Of a stretch of DNA of 64,000 nucleotides, positions 30,618-42,612 are shown in pieces. A model generated the notes under the pieces. The model did not search any database. It was not told where the DNA came from and worked only from the letters and a program-made list of their open reading frames with translations. This stretch comes from Rhabditoides inermis. Lineage: Eukaryota > Nematoda > Chromadorea > Rhabditida > Rhabditidae. A program made the translations under genes and the position numbers. Numbering within the stretch: position 1 is the first letter of the stretch; every line of letters begins with the position of its first letter. Location of the stretch: assembly GCA_963966185.1 (NCBI GenBank), contig CAWZYM010000253.1, positions 1 through 64,000 of the forward strand, in the 5' to 3' direction.

Positions 30618-31189
30618 ATGGTCAACAACTTCCTCATAAGCAGCATTCTGCCCGAGCTGGAGCACCGCACAGGTACTGTACAATCTTCATAACCATCCAC
30701 TAACCCCCCTCGTCTGCAGCCTCTCGCTCCTCTCTCTCCACTCTGTGCCCCGCGACTCGTCCCTCCTCCACCGAGTCGTGCCACTCAACTCCCTCCACCT
30801 CCTCCTCCTTTGCCCTGCCCACAGTCTCCGCCAAGGCTACTCACAAGCGCAAGGCCGCCGTTTTCCCTGCTGCCAACAGTGAGTTATCAGGTTATCACCT
30901 CTCCAATGTCAATCTAATCAGTCTCCGTTCAGCCGCTCGCCCTCCCACTTCTATTCTCTCTGCCATGCAGATGCAGCACATGGTCTCGATGGATCAGTTG
31001 ACCGCGTATGCCAGCTACTGCGCTCAGCTCGCGCCGACTGCGCCAGTCCACAACCAGTATGCCTATTCTTCTCCCTATCCTTCTCCCTACCTTTCTCCCT
31101 ACTTTTCTCCCTACCCTGCTCCCTATCCCTCCCCCTATCCCTCTCGCTCTCCCTCTGTCAAAGCAAAGAGGTCCAATGATTCCAAGTAA
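30618..31189 (+). CDS. Unrecognised 156-residue protein, eh1-like N terminus and Pro-Tyr repeat tail
   Basis: Exons: 30618-30672, 30720-30878, 30933-31189; all three join in frame with good GT-AG borders, which supports a real gene. I do not recognise the protein. It starts MVNNFLISSILPE, where FLISSIL resembles the eh1 motif that binds Groucho/TLE corepressors in many homeobox and Fox proteins. A Ser/Thr/Pro-rich stretch and a basic patch (THKRKAAVF) follow. The end is a repeat of about ten PYPS/PYLS/PYFS units, then a basic tail. No homeodomain or other DNA-binding domain is present. It could be a transcriptional cofactor or the broken start of a homeobox gene. Confidence 0.55.
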
Positions 31190-31639
31190 ATAGCCATTTT
31201 TCTTCCCCTTTTAACACTATTTGTGATATGTTTTTGTACAGTGATACCGGTGATAAATATTCAACAATATTAGTCTGGCCAGTCAAAACAGTCAACCGCT
31301 CAAACCCTATGTACACATAAATTACTACAATACCACCACATCTACCGTAACCGACCTGTAGTAGGTTGGAACGGGCGACAGTGACTCTGGATAGTTGATT
31401 CGCAGCGCAGAGCATCAATCGATCAAAGGACAGTACAGCTAGACAGACTACGGAACGTTACTGAAAACACACAACGCTCTCTGCACACAAATCTATATAC
31501 GAATACGAAAAAACAGATATTTCAAGCAGAACAAACTTGCTAATCACAAACACATATATGTACATAAACATCATAAATGCCTTCAAACGTTTTTCCGGAA
31601 TCGTTATATCTGAATATGACAACACAATCATGACGATAT
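31190..31639. other. Gene-free DNA downstream of the unrecognised protein
   Basis: AT-rich, probably the 3' untranslated region and spacer. Nothing further is recognised. Confidence 0.5.
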
Positions 31640-31975
31640 GAAGCATACAGTAATGCCTAAGATACTAATTGCATAGGCTAACGCCGGGGAAAGACAGGTA
31701 GGCTGACGAGGTTAGTGGCGGGAAGACGATACTTGATCGATAATCATTCCTGGACCATTAGACATTAGATTTTTTTCCATTCTTGACGTGAAGAGTTCCG
31801 GGGTTTCCTTTGCTTCCGTGCCGATTAGTTTCTCCTCGCGCCATAGCTGCTTCCACATGAGGGTACTCACTGGTTTCTCGGGAAGGATTCATGTCGAAGA
31901 CCAAACATTCGGCGGCGGTGGGGCAAAATGAGGACCCGACCGCACGCCGCGGGGAAAAGAAGAAGAATAAATGCC
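31640..31975 (-). repeat. Dispersed repeat family R1, copy 2
   Basis: Minus-strand copy of the same roughly 340-bp sequence. Read on the minus strand it begins CCCCGCGGCGTGCGGTCGGG and ends near CGATTCCGGAAAAACG. It contains a 78-codon open frame that keeps HVKNG-like residues also seen in copy 3, which hints that the repeat derives from a coding sequence. Confidence 0.8.
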
Positions 31976-32086
31976 TAGAACTGAAAAACGACAACTTTAT
32001 CGCCGATTGACTAGTAAAAAATCACAATTTGAGTAAAATCACAGCAAATATGAATTTACATTATCTCTTACATAAAACATTCATAG

Positions 32087-32293
32087 CTAACATACACATT
32101 CAAACGCCGTTCCAACGCCGGAGGGTGCCCCATAGAATCGCCTCACCGCATGTTGCGTACCAACTGAACAGGTACACGTAAACAGGTAAGTAAGATGAAA
32201 ACAAACAACCCACAATCCGAACAGAACAGCGCCGACCTTCTGCGCCGCGTTGTCAATATGGTCGAGACTGATCAGCTGGAACATACACCTCTT

Positions 32294-32337
<44 letters not shown>

Positions 32338-34210
32338 CTTCCACCCACCACCGAGATCGTGTCAAAGGCCATGCACATGTATGCGAACTCCTTCCTTGTG
32401 GGGTCGTTGCTGCAGAGTATGCGAGTGTACGAGAACGAGCGCACTGCCATCAGAGCGCTGCCCTAAAAATGAATACATTAGTGAATGTGTTACAAAAAAA
32501 CCAAAGTGTCAATGAAAATCGATATTCTCCCCACAATTTCAAAATACGACGAGTGTGAGAGGTGAGAGGAGTCAGAAAGGTAGGGAAGCGAGACAGAGAG
32601 CGAGAGATAGAGATGAAGAGAGAGAGAGAGAGAGAGAGAGAGACCTCACCGACCTCTCCGACCGTGAAGCCGGGGTTTTTCAAGAATGCCTTCACGAGCA
32701 TCCCCGAGAAGGAGGAGAATACACTGGCAGTAGCGTAGAAAGCAGCAAACTGAAAAGAAGAACTAAATGATTCCACCCACGTTCCACAACAACTTTTAAT
32801 ACGTCACACCGTTTCCAGTTGATTGCTGAATAAACAACATTCACTCGACCGAAAAGGTAACAGAAAAACCGAAAAAAAAACAAAAAAAAACCCCGATAAC
32901 CCACATGCCGCCAGTTGGTGAACAGCTTGTCGATCTCGTCGGCCATGTTCCACGTTCCAAGGGCGGCGAACGCCAGAGAGAACGCCGACCGGTGCGCGAA
33001 GCCACACAGGAACATCGACCAGTACGACTCTGACAACAGAAGGCATCGGGTAGGCAAGGCACTCACACAGTGATCCCGACACACGATGGAGAGTTAGAGA
33101 GGAAAATAAAAAGAGAGAGATACTCACGGGGCGGGAAGCTGTTGGTGAAGTAGCGCCACATGGTGATAGGCATGCCCTGAAACAGCATTGTTCTTCATTG
33201 CCGTCAAGCCCCGCCCCCCGAGTGCCCGCCCCCACCTCGACGCGCCACAGCACCACGGCGCTCGCGCCCACCACGGCGATGGCGCACATTCGCCCGTCGC
33301 TCAGCTGCGCGTCGCTGCAAAAGAAACCACATTTCCATACATAATAGGCTCGCTCTTATTAGCTCAGGATTTTTTCGGTACTCACGCAGTTTTGTCAAAT
33401 TGCAAACATCATTTTTCACCTCTATGTAGCGTTTTCACCTCTATGTAACTACACCGTCTTTCCAGACGATGTGTGTGCCACTTGCCACTTGTTTCTCCCC
33501 TCCTTTCTCCTTGCCCCACTCACCCAGCCGCGGGCGTCGCGTCCTCGCCCCCATTCGTGACAATCGTCTTCTGGTCGGACAGACCGTTCGTGCGACGCTC
33601 CGCCTACAAACAACATTCCCGCTACATTTTGCAATTGGTTTTTTTGATAACTTGCAATTGGACTTGGCATCGATTCGAATATGTTTCGAATATGTTTCAG
33701 AGCAACTACATATCCTTTCAACAACCGAATCAGTAATATGCAGCAGGTGACTCATTCCGATTTCTCAATAACCAATCTCTCTCTCTCTCTCACCAGGATC
33801 TTCGCTTTCTCGGATTTCGGACGCAGTGGATTCGGGTTCGGGCGCATCATGCCGTTCACCACAGACATCACCGTATACGAGCCAACACCTACCTGCAACA
33901 AGGGTACTGTACATTCTATAATAGTTCTATAAAGTAGTATAGTACTCTAGGCTGTATCATGATCTGAGAACAGATTTGATCATGGATACTGTAACAGGCA
34001 AACGATGAGCTCTGCGCTGGCAAGATGGAGGATCATTCTAGTTTTCTAGTATCTAGTATTCAAGCAAGGCTGTAACTACTATACTGTAATCTGGAATCTG
34101 GCATCCTGATAACTCACCCCTACAGTAAATAGGAACGCCTTTCCGAGATGCAGCCAGGAAGGACCGCGAAGTTCCTTCATCAATTGGTGTAAGTGGATCA
34201 TATCAAACAT
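32087..34210 (-). CDS. Unrecognised multi-pass membrane protein
   Basis: Model of 306 residues. Exons, 5' to 3': 34210-34118, 33892-33794, 33603-33524, 33314-33236, 33176-33128, 33029-32905, 32749-32654, 32462-32352, 32275-32087. Frames agree at every junction; the donor at 32653 (GTCGGT) is weak and could shift by a few bases. The ATG follows directly on a CTGCAG acceptor, as in trans-splicing. Hydrophobic segments: KAFLFTVGVGVGSYTVMSVV, CAIAVVGASAVVLW, SMFLCGFAHRSAFSLAFAAL, FAAFYATASVFSSFSGML and VGAVLFGLWVVCFHLTYLF. A short polar linker lies after the first segment. I cannot name the family. Confidence 0.55.
33360..33450 (+). mobile_element. Fragment of the SINE tail
   Basis: Carries ACTCACGCAGTTTTGTCAAA and AAACATCATT, the same tail that follows the tRNA-like head at 22600 and 57090. 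The head is missing here. It lies in an intron of the membrane protein gene. Confidence 0.5.
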
Positions 34211-34310
34211 CTGCAAAGTATGATACAAAATGCATACAATATCAATACACGATAATCAAATATGTGAGCAGAAGTTCGTACCCGAGGCACCGTACCTGTA
34301 TTTACAGTAA

Positions 34311-34383
<73 letters not shown>

Positions 34384-34659
34384 CTCTATCGTTATATCTA
34401 TCTCTCTCTCTCTCTCTTCGCGCAGCTTCTTGTATCCGTTCTCGACCACATCGCAATAGTCGCCCAACAACAGAAAGGCTTTGCGATATGCATGTAAAAG
34501 TTGCGTCAACATGCACAAAATAACTGCGTTTTTTTCGTTAGATGCTAGCTTATCAACATGTGCACGTGCGAAGCTTGGTAAGGTGAGGCGAATTCAAACT
34601 TCGCGCCAAATGCTTATCAGAAAGTTGAACTCTGTGCGCATTCCGTCGAAATGAGTTCG

Positions 34660-34800
34660 TTAGCTCATGTCATCATAGTGTTGTGGTAACGCTCACGCTT
34701 CATAGATCATCTTATGCTGGTTCGAGTTCCGCTATATGTATATAATTTTGCCAAGATCTGATCGGTGAAAACCGATGAACCTAAAACGCCCCTGATAAAC
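34660..34800 (+). mobile_element. tRNA-like SINE
   Basis: TAGTGTTGTGGTAACGCTC (A-box-like) and GGTTCGAGTTCC (B box) about 40 bases apart. Same arrangement as the other SINE heads in this window. Confidence 0.5.
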
Positions 34801-34845
34801 ACGTGGAACTCAAACTTGAGATGATTAGAACCAGTAAGCACGCAC

Positions 34846-35505
34846 CAGTCTGAGCACGTCAAAGATAATGAGAAACCGACAACTACCTGAAATTGACACC
34901 AATCGATCGATTAATTGACTTGAAACCTGTACCACCATAAATTACCTCAGAAGACACAAATTCATCATTCGATACCTGTATCGAACACCAACCAATCAAC
35001 AATCAATCAATAATCACCGGGAGTTTAGCGTCGGGGATTCGGGAACTTGTTTACGTGAGCACGTGAGCGTGAACAGTCACAAGATGGCGTCCGACTAGAA
35101 GATAACGGGTTGCGTAATCAGATAAGAGAATTATAGATGCATAGAGGTACAACGTATTTCGCACAAGTTTTACGATAACATTTGTTTTTATTTGCTGTGA
35201 CTACTTTGTTTCACCGAAACTTGAGAAAGCAATAAACACATGATTGCCTAGTTCAATACTCAGACAATACGTGTTCACTGAGAAACGTATATTATTTATC
35301 AGCAAACCATAACCAACCAACTTCATAACGTGGTATGATATCTAACATAAACTCTGATTACCCAATGAGGAGGAAAAATTTACATGAGAACGTAAAAAAG
35401 GCAACGTACCGCTGCGAGTGCGCTGATGGTGCTCCTGATGACTGCCTTGTGGGCGAGGCTGGTCCACATAGACGCCCCACCAGCCGTCAGGTAGAAGGCT
35501 GCAAA
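34846..35505 (-). pseudogene. Stray exon related to the membrane protein gene
   Basis: 35505-35410 is a clean exon with a TTGCAG acceptor and a GTACGT donor. It encodes 32 residues starting FAAFYLTAGG, matching in start and length the seventh exon of the neighbouring membrane protein (FAAFYATASV, 32 residues). A possible further exon is 34886-34846. The rest of a paralog is not found, so this is either a relic of a tandem duplication or part of a gene I could not complete. Confidence 0.45.
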
Positions 35506-37124
35506 CTGCAACACGGGAGTGGTGTTCTTCTTCCTTCCTTCTCACACACTATACCCGCTCACTCATATACCCTTATACTTGTTCCATCTCATTTCGTAAC
35601 AGTACATGTACCCGATTACATAATGAAGTTTTATTGCGATAACAATAGTGAGACAGATAGCGTCATCTAATTCACTTCCTGGAAGCTCAGATAAGTACTG
35701 AGGGCGTTTAGATTTAGCATTACCAAAATTAATCGAAATGCACTTTTTTGCAAAACTATAATATGGTCTGGAGAATTTTGCAAAACTGTTTACACGTTGC
35801 GAGAATCGTTACCACATCACTATGATGACATGTGCTGACAATCTCATATCGACAAGACGCGCACAGAGCTCAGCTTTTCGATAAGCATTTTGGCGCAAAG
35901 TTTGAAATCGCTTTACCAATTGGTGAGCGTGTGGGTAACGAGGAAACCAGGAAACGCTGTTTTGTCCGCATTTTCGCAGTTTGTTTCGTGTTGTTTATGA
36001 CTCAAGCAATGACCAAACGTCAAAATTAGGCGCCACTGTGACTTCAACCCTCTTTATGCAGTAATGCAGTAATACTTGCGCTACAGAACTGATATGACAA
36101 GGTTGCGATCGACACTCACGCGCAAGATGTCGGGCGTGGCCTACTGTCAGCGTTTTTTTCACTATACCTTGTGATCATTGTGATTGCGATGTTATGTTCA
36201 AATATAATGGATAAGTCTTTGACTCTAAAGAAGAAATGGCTTCAAAATTTGATCAACGTGCATAAACATACATTTTTAAGGTTACGTAGATGAAAGAAAA
36301 ACTGATCACAAGAATTGTTTACTATTTTTTAAACAATCAAACATGTTTTTAAAATTCGTCAAATGAAATCGAAAACACAGTTTTGGATGTGAAAATGTTG
36401 AAAAATCGTTTCTCACTACGAAATGAATTTTTTGCGACGTTTTTTGTGCATGTAAACGAATCATTCTCAAAATATGTTTCTAGTATAAAACTGACTGTGT
36501 TTTTCATGTTTTTTTGTGTTTAAGTAAGCACGAAATTTAGAGTGGTGTGTCTCTTCAATGTTTGTGAATCTGTTTTTTTTTTTTGTTTCAAGACAGCAGT
36601 TTTTTTAGTCAATGAAATCAGTGAGTAACTCGCGCGTGACTAGTACTAAAATTGTAGCTTTCAAACCATGCGTAGGCATATGAGTTTTTATTGAATGAAT
36701 TGAATGTAGTCCGTGTGAATAAACGATAGAATATAATATGCAAAGACGCGTACGCGTTGTTGTTTGACATTTCACGGTTCACGATTTTATTCAGTTTTAT
36801 TTAGTTTGAATACTTTAAACATTTTTACACAAAAAGTTGAGTCCAAATTTCTTTCGTAATTTAGGCGAGTAAGGTTTTACAGAAGAAAGTAGAGTTTCAA
36901 GATGTGTGGGCGCGAGAAATGATGAGATTGTGTGACTCACATTCTCAAAATGCGCAGTCTGAAGAGCTTCAGACAAAATGATAAGGAAGTTTGTTCAAAT
37001 GACTCTCACTTTGTGGAGAAATGTGCTCAATAGAGTCACAGGAACTACAACTTGCGAGAAATTCAAAACCTTCGTATGTCCAATCTCGTAACAATTTATT
37101 TGTCACGTTTGAGCGTACACAGGA
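35506..37124. other. AT-rich gene-free interval
   Basis: Long T- and A-rich stretches, no recognised exon or repeat. It should contain the promoter of the chemoreceptor gene. Confidence 0.6.
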
Positions 37125-38535
37125 ATGGACCATCTCCAGCCAATCTTCGACTTCATTTACATTCTCGGCGCAAGCGCTGTCATTGTCAATTTGACTCTGA
37201 TCGTCTTATCGCTGGTGAGTGTTGGTTGTTGAGGAAAGTGAGTGAGTCACATGTCGTCAGAAAGTGTCTACACGAGTGGGCAGCTATCGCGTATTCTTCA
37301 CTCTAATAGCTGCACACGATACCCTGGCAGTGATCGTGTACATGCTACTTGTACCGGTACAGTTTCTCATCTCCTCTATTCTTTCACCCTTCTTTCTTTT
37401 TTCATTCCGTCACTTTTTCAGATCATATACGTCGAGAAAGGCCTACTTGTTATCTACTCGAAAGGCGTAGTCAGGTCTTCGTCTCTCGGACAGATTCTCA
37501 TGGTTTCTTACTGTGCCACTTACATCCAGACCATATTATTCTGTTTATACACGTTTGTTTACCGATATCTTCATGTGTGCAGGTCATACTTTTTTGGTTT
37601 CTTTTTAATAAGAAAACATGTATTTGTTTAGGCCGAACGTTTCCGCTAAAGCCTACTCTATTAAAGCGTTTGTTATTGTTGTTTCCTTTAATGTACTCGT
37701 CATCGCGAATTGGTTGGCAATCATATTAAAAGTTTTTTCGCCTAATCAAGAGTGGGTCTAAAAATTGTTCTTAAACAAAGCGTCAAAACGTCATCTAGAT
37801 TTACCAATTTTGCACAATACAAAGTTGTCAATCCGTTTGGAATAGACCTTCAAAGGAATGCGTACATCGGAGTTTGGGAAGAAGTAAGAACTCCCGTTTA
37901 CAAGTCCTACAAAACAATTTCAGCAATACAAAGAAGATGACGGATTTCTAGTTGTAGCAATGGGCGAGCTTGTCGTGGTTATCATGATTTTCATGAATGT
38001 GATGTCTGTCTGTATTTATCGAATATGGAAAAGCATTCATGTAGGATTTAGGATACCGTCTATGAACAGGAAAGTACTGATAGCTGTGATTCAGGTTGCG
38101 CACATTAGTGCTCGCGTGCAGAAACTAAACAAACGACTACTGTGTCTGCTTCTTGTACAGGTGAAACTACTCGAGCTGCTATCACTATGTCGATTTCAGA
38201 TCGCGCTCCCGATGATTTTCATCAACGTCCCCAACATGTTGGGTCATACCACTTTTCTCACCGGCTACTCGTTTGGAGATGTACTCATAGTGATACCGGC
38301 TCTCTCAGTGCTGTCACCTCTCATCCATGCAGCTGTCAACATGATCGTTGTCAAGTAAGACAAGTTATGTTGCCATCTACTAAACTCTTTCAGGGAATAT
38401 AACCGTTATGTCCTCAAATGTGCTGTTCGAGTGATTCCTTGTTTGATGAACTTCCACTTCGTCCAATCCATGACTACGACTACACACAACATCATCGTGC
38501 GCAATTCGAATCCGACTACGGGGCAACTTCACTAG
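37125..38535 (+). CDS. Nematode seven-transmembrane chemoreceptor, Str-superfamily-like
   Basis: Spliced protein of 343 residues. Exons: 37125-37214, 37261-37356, 37422-37582, 37632-37751, 37799-37883, 37924-38040, 38095-38160, 38200-38354, 38394-38535; most introns are only 39 to 65 bp. Typical nematode receptor features: start MDHLQPIFDFIYILGASAVI (first membrane segment), KVSTRVGSYRVFF before the second, FVYRYLHVCRPN at the end of the third, YIGVWEE in the second outer loop, SARVQKLNKRLLCLLLVQ before the sixth, and a polar tail after KEYNRY. It should signal through a G protein in sensory neurons. The ligand and the exact family (str, srj, srd and so on) cannot be fixed by eye. Frame is intact, so it is not a pseudogene. 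Confidence 0.85.
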
Positions 38536-38740
38536 AAGCCCGTCGTACATCAAACTCACACAGTTGCATTGACAACTCACAGAATAAAAAAACGAACAAA
38601 AACGGAAAAATAAATCTTTTGACTTTTCTGGCTTCGTTAGGATAAGGTTCGCGCGAGCATTTTTAAGAATCTAAAGGTCATGTTATGTATTTAGCAACAT
38701 TGTGAACTTATTCCTTATTCTATTCATGTTAGTTCTCTCC
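38536..38740 (+). repeat. One end of a terminal-inverted-repeat element family
   Basis: From about 38628, GCTTCGTTAGGATAAGGTTC, CATGTTATG, GCAACATTGTGAACT and CATGTTAGTT match, in order, the left end of the element at 43550. The matching right end is not found; the giant satellite starts where the match stops. Confidence 0.65.
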
Positions 38741-39675
38741 GTCTCTCCGTCTCTCCGTCTCTCCCTCTCTCCATCTCTCCCTCTCTCCCTCTCTCCATCT
38801 CTCCCTCTCTCCCTCTCTCCCTCTCTCCCTCTCTCCCTCTCTCCCTCTCTCCCTCTCTCCCTCTCTCCCTCTCTCCCTCTCTCCCTCTCTCCCTCTCTCC
38901 CTCTCTCCCTCTCTCCCGCTCTCCCTCTCTCCCTCTCTCCCTCTCTCCCTCTCTCCCTCTCTCCCTCTCTCCCTCTCTCCCTCTCTCCCTCTCTCCCTCT
39001 CTCCCTCTCTCCCTCTCTCCCTCTCTCCCTCTCTCCCTCTCTCCCTCTCTCCCTCTCTCCCTCTCTCCCTCTCTCCCTCTCTCCCTCTCTCCCTCTCTCC
39101 CTCTCTCCCTCTCTCCCTCTCTCCCTCTCTCCCTCTCTCCCTCTCTCCCTCTCTCCCTCTCTCCCTCTCTCCCTCTCTCCCTCTCTCCCTCTCTCCCTCT
39201 CTCCCTCTCTCCCTCTCTCCCTCTCTCCCTCTCTCCCTCTCTCCCTCTCTCCCTCTCTCCCTCTCTCCCTCTCTCCCTCTCTCCCTCTCTCCCTCTCTCC
39301 CTCTCTCCCTCTCTCCCTCTCTCCCTCTCTCCCTCTCTCCCTCTCTCCCTCTCTCCCTCTCTCCCTCTCTCCCTCTCTCCCTCTCTCCCTCTCTCCCTCT
39401 CTCCCTCTCTCCCTCTCTCCCTCTCTCCCTCTCTCCCTCTCTCCCTCTCTCCCTCTCTCCCTCTCTCCCTCTCTCCCTCCCTCCCTCCCTCCCTCTCTCC
39501 CTCTCTCCCTCTCTCCCTCCCTCCCTCCCTCCCTCTCTCCCTCCCTCCCTCCCTCCCTCCCTCCCTCCCTCCCTCCCTCCCTCCCTCCCTCCCTTCCTCT
39601 CTTCCTCTCTCCTTCTCTCCTTCTCTCCTTCTCTCCTTCTCTCCCTCTCTCCCTCTCTCCCTCTCTTCCTCTATC
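38741..39675. repeat. Giant CCCTCTCT satellite, about 935 bp
   Basis: An almost pure eight-base repeat for about 730 bp, changing to a four-base CCCT repeat near 39478-39595 and then to impure CT. Because the eight-base unit is out of phase with codons, it makes a long Leu/Ser/Pro open frame of more than 300 codons that should not be taken for a gene. Confidence 0.97.
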
Positions 39676-39689
39676 CCCTTACACGCTTA

Positions 39690-40086
39690 TGTTCATTAAA
39701 GCACTTACCGAATCTTGCATCGTTCTTGGCAAGCTGCTGTCGTTATTTTTGAGCTTTCACATGACCGTAGAAGCTACTGGTTCGAAGATCTGCTTGAGGG
39801 AGAGAGTCTTCTTAAAGAACTGCTTCTTGTCGATATCATTCACATCAGCAATGTCAGCAAAGACTCTAGCCTTCTAAAAGACTCTGTCCGTCTTCCTGTT
39901 TATCTTCACTTCGATTGCCGCGTCTCGGAACGCATTGCGTTTGAGTTGTATCGTCATTTATTCGGTCGTCGTTTCTGCTGGTTCTGCAGAACAAACGATT
40001 CTGGTTCTGAAGTGTCGTTTCTCAAAAATGTGATCAATGTCCGTCTTATGAGTCAGAAGAGAGGTATTGTGAGAATAAACTTTTAA
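39690..40086 (+). CDS. Open frame of unknown origin after the satellite
   Basis: About 120 codons in one frame, ending at 40086. The composition is ordinary (hydrophobic and charged residues mixed, for example ELLLVDIIHISNVSKDS and LYRHLFGRRFCWFC), unlike the satellite. No start, splice borders or family is recognised. It may be a leftover exon or part of a mobile element. Confidence 0.25.
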
Positions 40087-41260
40087 AGCAAATTTATCTC
40101 ATGTGAGAAGATACTGTTTGTAGTTTGTAAAAAGCAGAAGCCTCGGCTCGCTCCAGCTTGTGGAGAGTGTCTCAGGGAAAATTTCAAGACGGCAAAAAAT
40201 TGAAAAGACCCACTAGCATCCCCATGGTGGGTACGGGCAAATGGATGATACGGTAACTAAGAGCTTTCATGTTGTCGCGATCTTACGTTTCACCAGAAAT
40301 TGATAAGAAATGACCGTCATTTCTTTTCGATGAACGCAGTGAGGTCGCTCAGAATTAGCTGTCAGCAGACATTGCTTCTATAGCGCAACTGGTCAAAGTT
40401 TCCCCTGTCAATCACGAGTCGCAGGTTCGGATCCGCTGACGAGTTTTGCTATAACTCTTTCGCTACAGTCAGCCTGCCTGCGAATCATAACTCGTGTAGA
40501 ATTCAGTCAAAGTCAATCATTTGGGATTTTTGTCCACTTTAAAACCACTTTCCACTTCAAAGTAGGCGTGGTAGTAGTGGGTCCAAGAAGGAGATTACCC
40601 TTTAATAACTTCGAGTTGAGTCGGAAATGGTAACCAGAACTGACTGTTTTCTCTGACTGCGCATTGTGCATGAACCATTTGGTTGTTGTGTATCGATTAA
40701 CAAATGGTATGCACCACTCGAGTGGGTTATCAGCAAACTGACACTTTTGACAAATCCAATACAACTCATTGACTTGTTAAACAAACAGTATTGTTCATGA
40801 AGAAATTGGGGGTGTCTGATTGCAATGACCTCTATTCATTTCAAGTTGTGACACATCCTCTAATTGCCCTATTATCTTGTCTGAGTTCTGTGATTCTCTT
40901 ATAAAATACTGGGTCACAAAGTACGTCAAAGATTCTGCCATTTTTCCAGTTCTAACATCGTCACGTCATAGATGTCTATGTATCAATCATGCGCAGACAC
41001 TATAGCCTATAGCACTGTACTGAAGCGATGAATGTTCGATGCTCTGGTCAATAGACATGATGGATGATGCAGTTTGCAGAAAATTTATGCCACGCGTATG
41101 CAACGTACTCGTACACAAATTGTGCTCTTGGTAAACTGGTAAAAAAACTCTAGAACACTTGATTCACACCGACTGACCGCACTCAATCTTTTTTGCAGAC
41201 TCCCTTAACACTTTTAATAATCGCCATGCGCGCATTACTCGTCGATGGTCACTCGGACAC
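40087..41260. other. Gene-free interval with one tRNA-like repeat
   Basis: At 40375-40445 an A-box-like TAGCGCAACTGG and a B box GGTTCGGATCC lie about 45 bases apart, like the SINE heads elsewhere. The rest shows nothing I can name. Confidence 0.5.
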
Positions 41261-41993
41261 TTGAACTGGAAGAGTACTCGACAATCTGTCACAGCACTCG
41301 GCCGCCGTCGCCGCCGCCGCATCTTCACACCATTCCGACAGCATTGTCCCTCGGCCATAAGGGAGAGAGGGGGGGGGGTATGCATCCAGCCATATTGCCG
41401 TGACCTCGCGAGTGGGGGCGGGGCCACCGGCGGCTGGCAGGATACGGTCATCACAGTAGATCAGTCCATATTCCAGACCTCAATGGACGCGCCGCTCGTC
41501 AAAGTACTGCGCATCAAAGGTACCCTTCAAACGTTTTTCCATTGGTTCGGTTAGTTGATTTGCTGTTGTGTTTCACGCATGTGAGAAAAAGAACAAGGGA
41601 TATATTTGTTCCAATCAACACTGGTTTGTAATTACTTTGGTGGTTGACTAACGATAAGTGAATACAAGTTAATAAGTTCAGTTTACCTTCTTGTGATTTC
41701 ATGAGTATCGTGGAAATTGATAGACTGTTATTTCTGACAAACATCAAACATTTGGTGGATTGCAGGTAATAAAAGCATTGCATATTCATGATTGCGTTTC
41801 ACCGCGTTGGATAGCCTACACATTAAAAATTGTTACCAGATTGTATAATGTAAGTATTATGTCTAACGTCATAGACGACAACCACTTTAGACGCAAATGG
41901 AGAGGAGCGTTTGCTGTCGTTTCCCGCGAAGCTCGACCTGGACAGACCGAAGAGGCCACGCACGCAGTTCAACCCCAGCCAGCTGGGGTGAGC

Positions 41994-42030
<37 letters not shown>

Positions 42031-42612
42031 CCTCTCTCTCTATGATCTCTCGTCTACAGTATGCTGGAGGATGCGTACCGTTCGCGCGGCTACGTGAGTG
42101 GTGTGGAGAGGGCTCGACTCGCCGACAACCTGGGCTTGACCGACACGCAGGTGAAGACAAGGAAACATCGAACGCAGAAATAGTTTTGGGGCATGATAAA
42201 AAAGACACATGCTAACGTACGCTCTGACAAAAAAAACTACCAGTTCTTCACCGTAGTATAGTCATTGTGGGCCTCGAAAGATATGGCGCTCTCATGACAC
42301 TTATGCGTGTGTCTGTTTCAATTTCACGTCTCAGAAACATTGGAAGACTTTTTTAGGGTCTCAATATCTCAACTCAATAATCCTCTGTTTCAGGTGAAGG
42401 TGTGGTTCCAGAACCGGCGTACGAAGGACAAGAAGAGGCAGGAGAGGCGGGAGGAGGAGAAGACAGCGCCGGCCAAGCAGTCTCCCCCATCTGTCGAGTC
42501 TCCCACTCCCTTCCCCAACCACACCACCCCTCCCTACTCCTCCCCGCTCCTCTTTCCTCCCCTGTACCCGCTCAATCCCCTCTTTCCCATGCCATACAAC
42601 ATGACTGCTTGA
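41261..42612 (+). CDS. VAX-class homeobox transcription factor
   Basis: Exons: first coding exon ending at 41519, then 41891-41987, 42060-42150, 42394-42612. The start is uncertain: ATG at 41261 gives 221 residues, ATG at 41483 (MDAPLVKVLRIK) gives 147. The homeodomain begins RPKRPRTQFNPSQLG and ends VKVWFQNRRTKDKKRQ, with Gln50. The lead-in KLDLDRPKR is the hallmark of VAX proteins (LDLDRPKR in vertebrate Vax1). The intron between TQ and VKVWFQ is at the classic homeodomain 44/45 position, phase 0. The tail is proline- and tyrosine-rich. VAX factors act in head neural development; the C. elegans member, as I recall, is ceh-5. EMX and NOT classes are the next best choices. Confidence 0.85.

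Noticed and set aside
38702..39877. 391-codon Leu/Ser/Pro open frame
   Set aside because: It is produced by the CCCTCTCT satellite; the unit length and purity explain it, and no domain is present.
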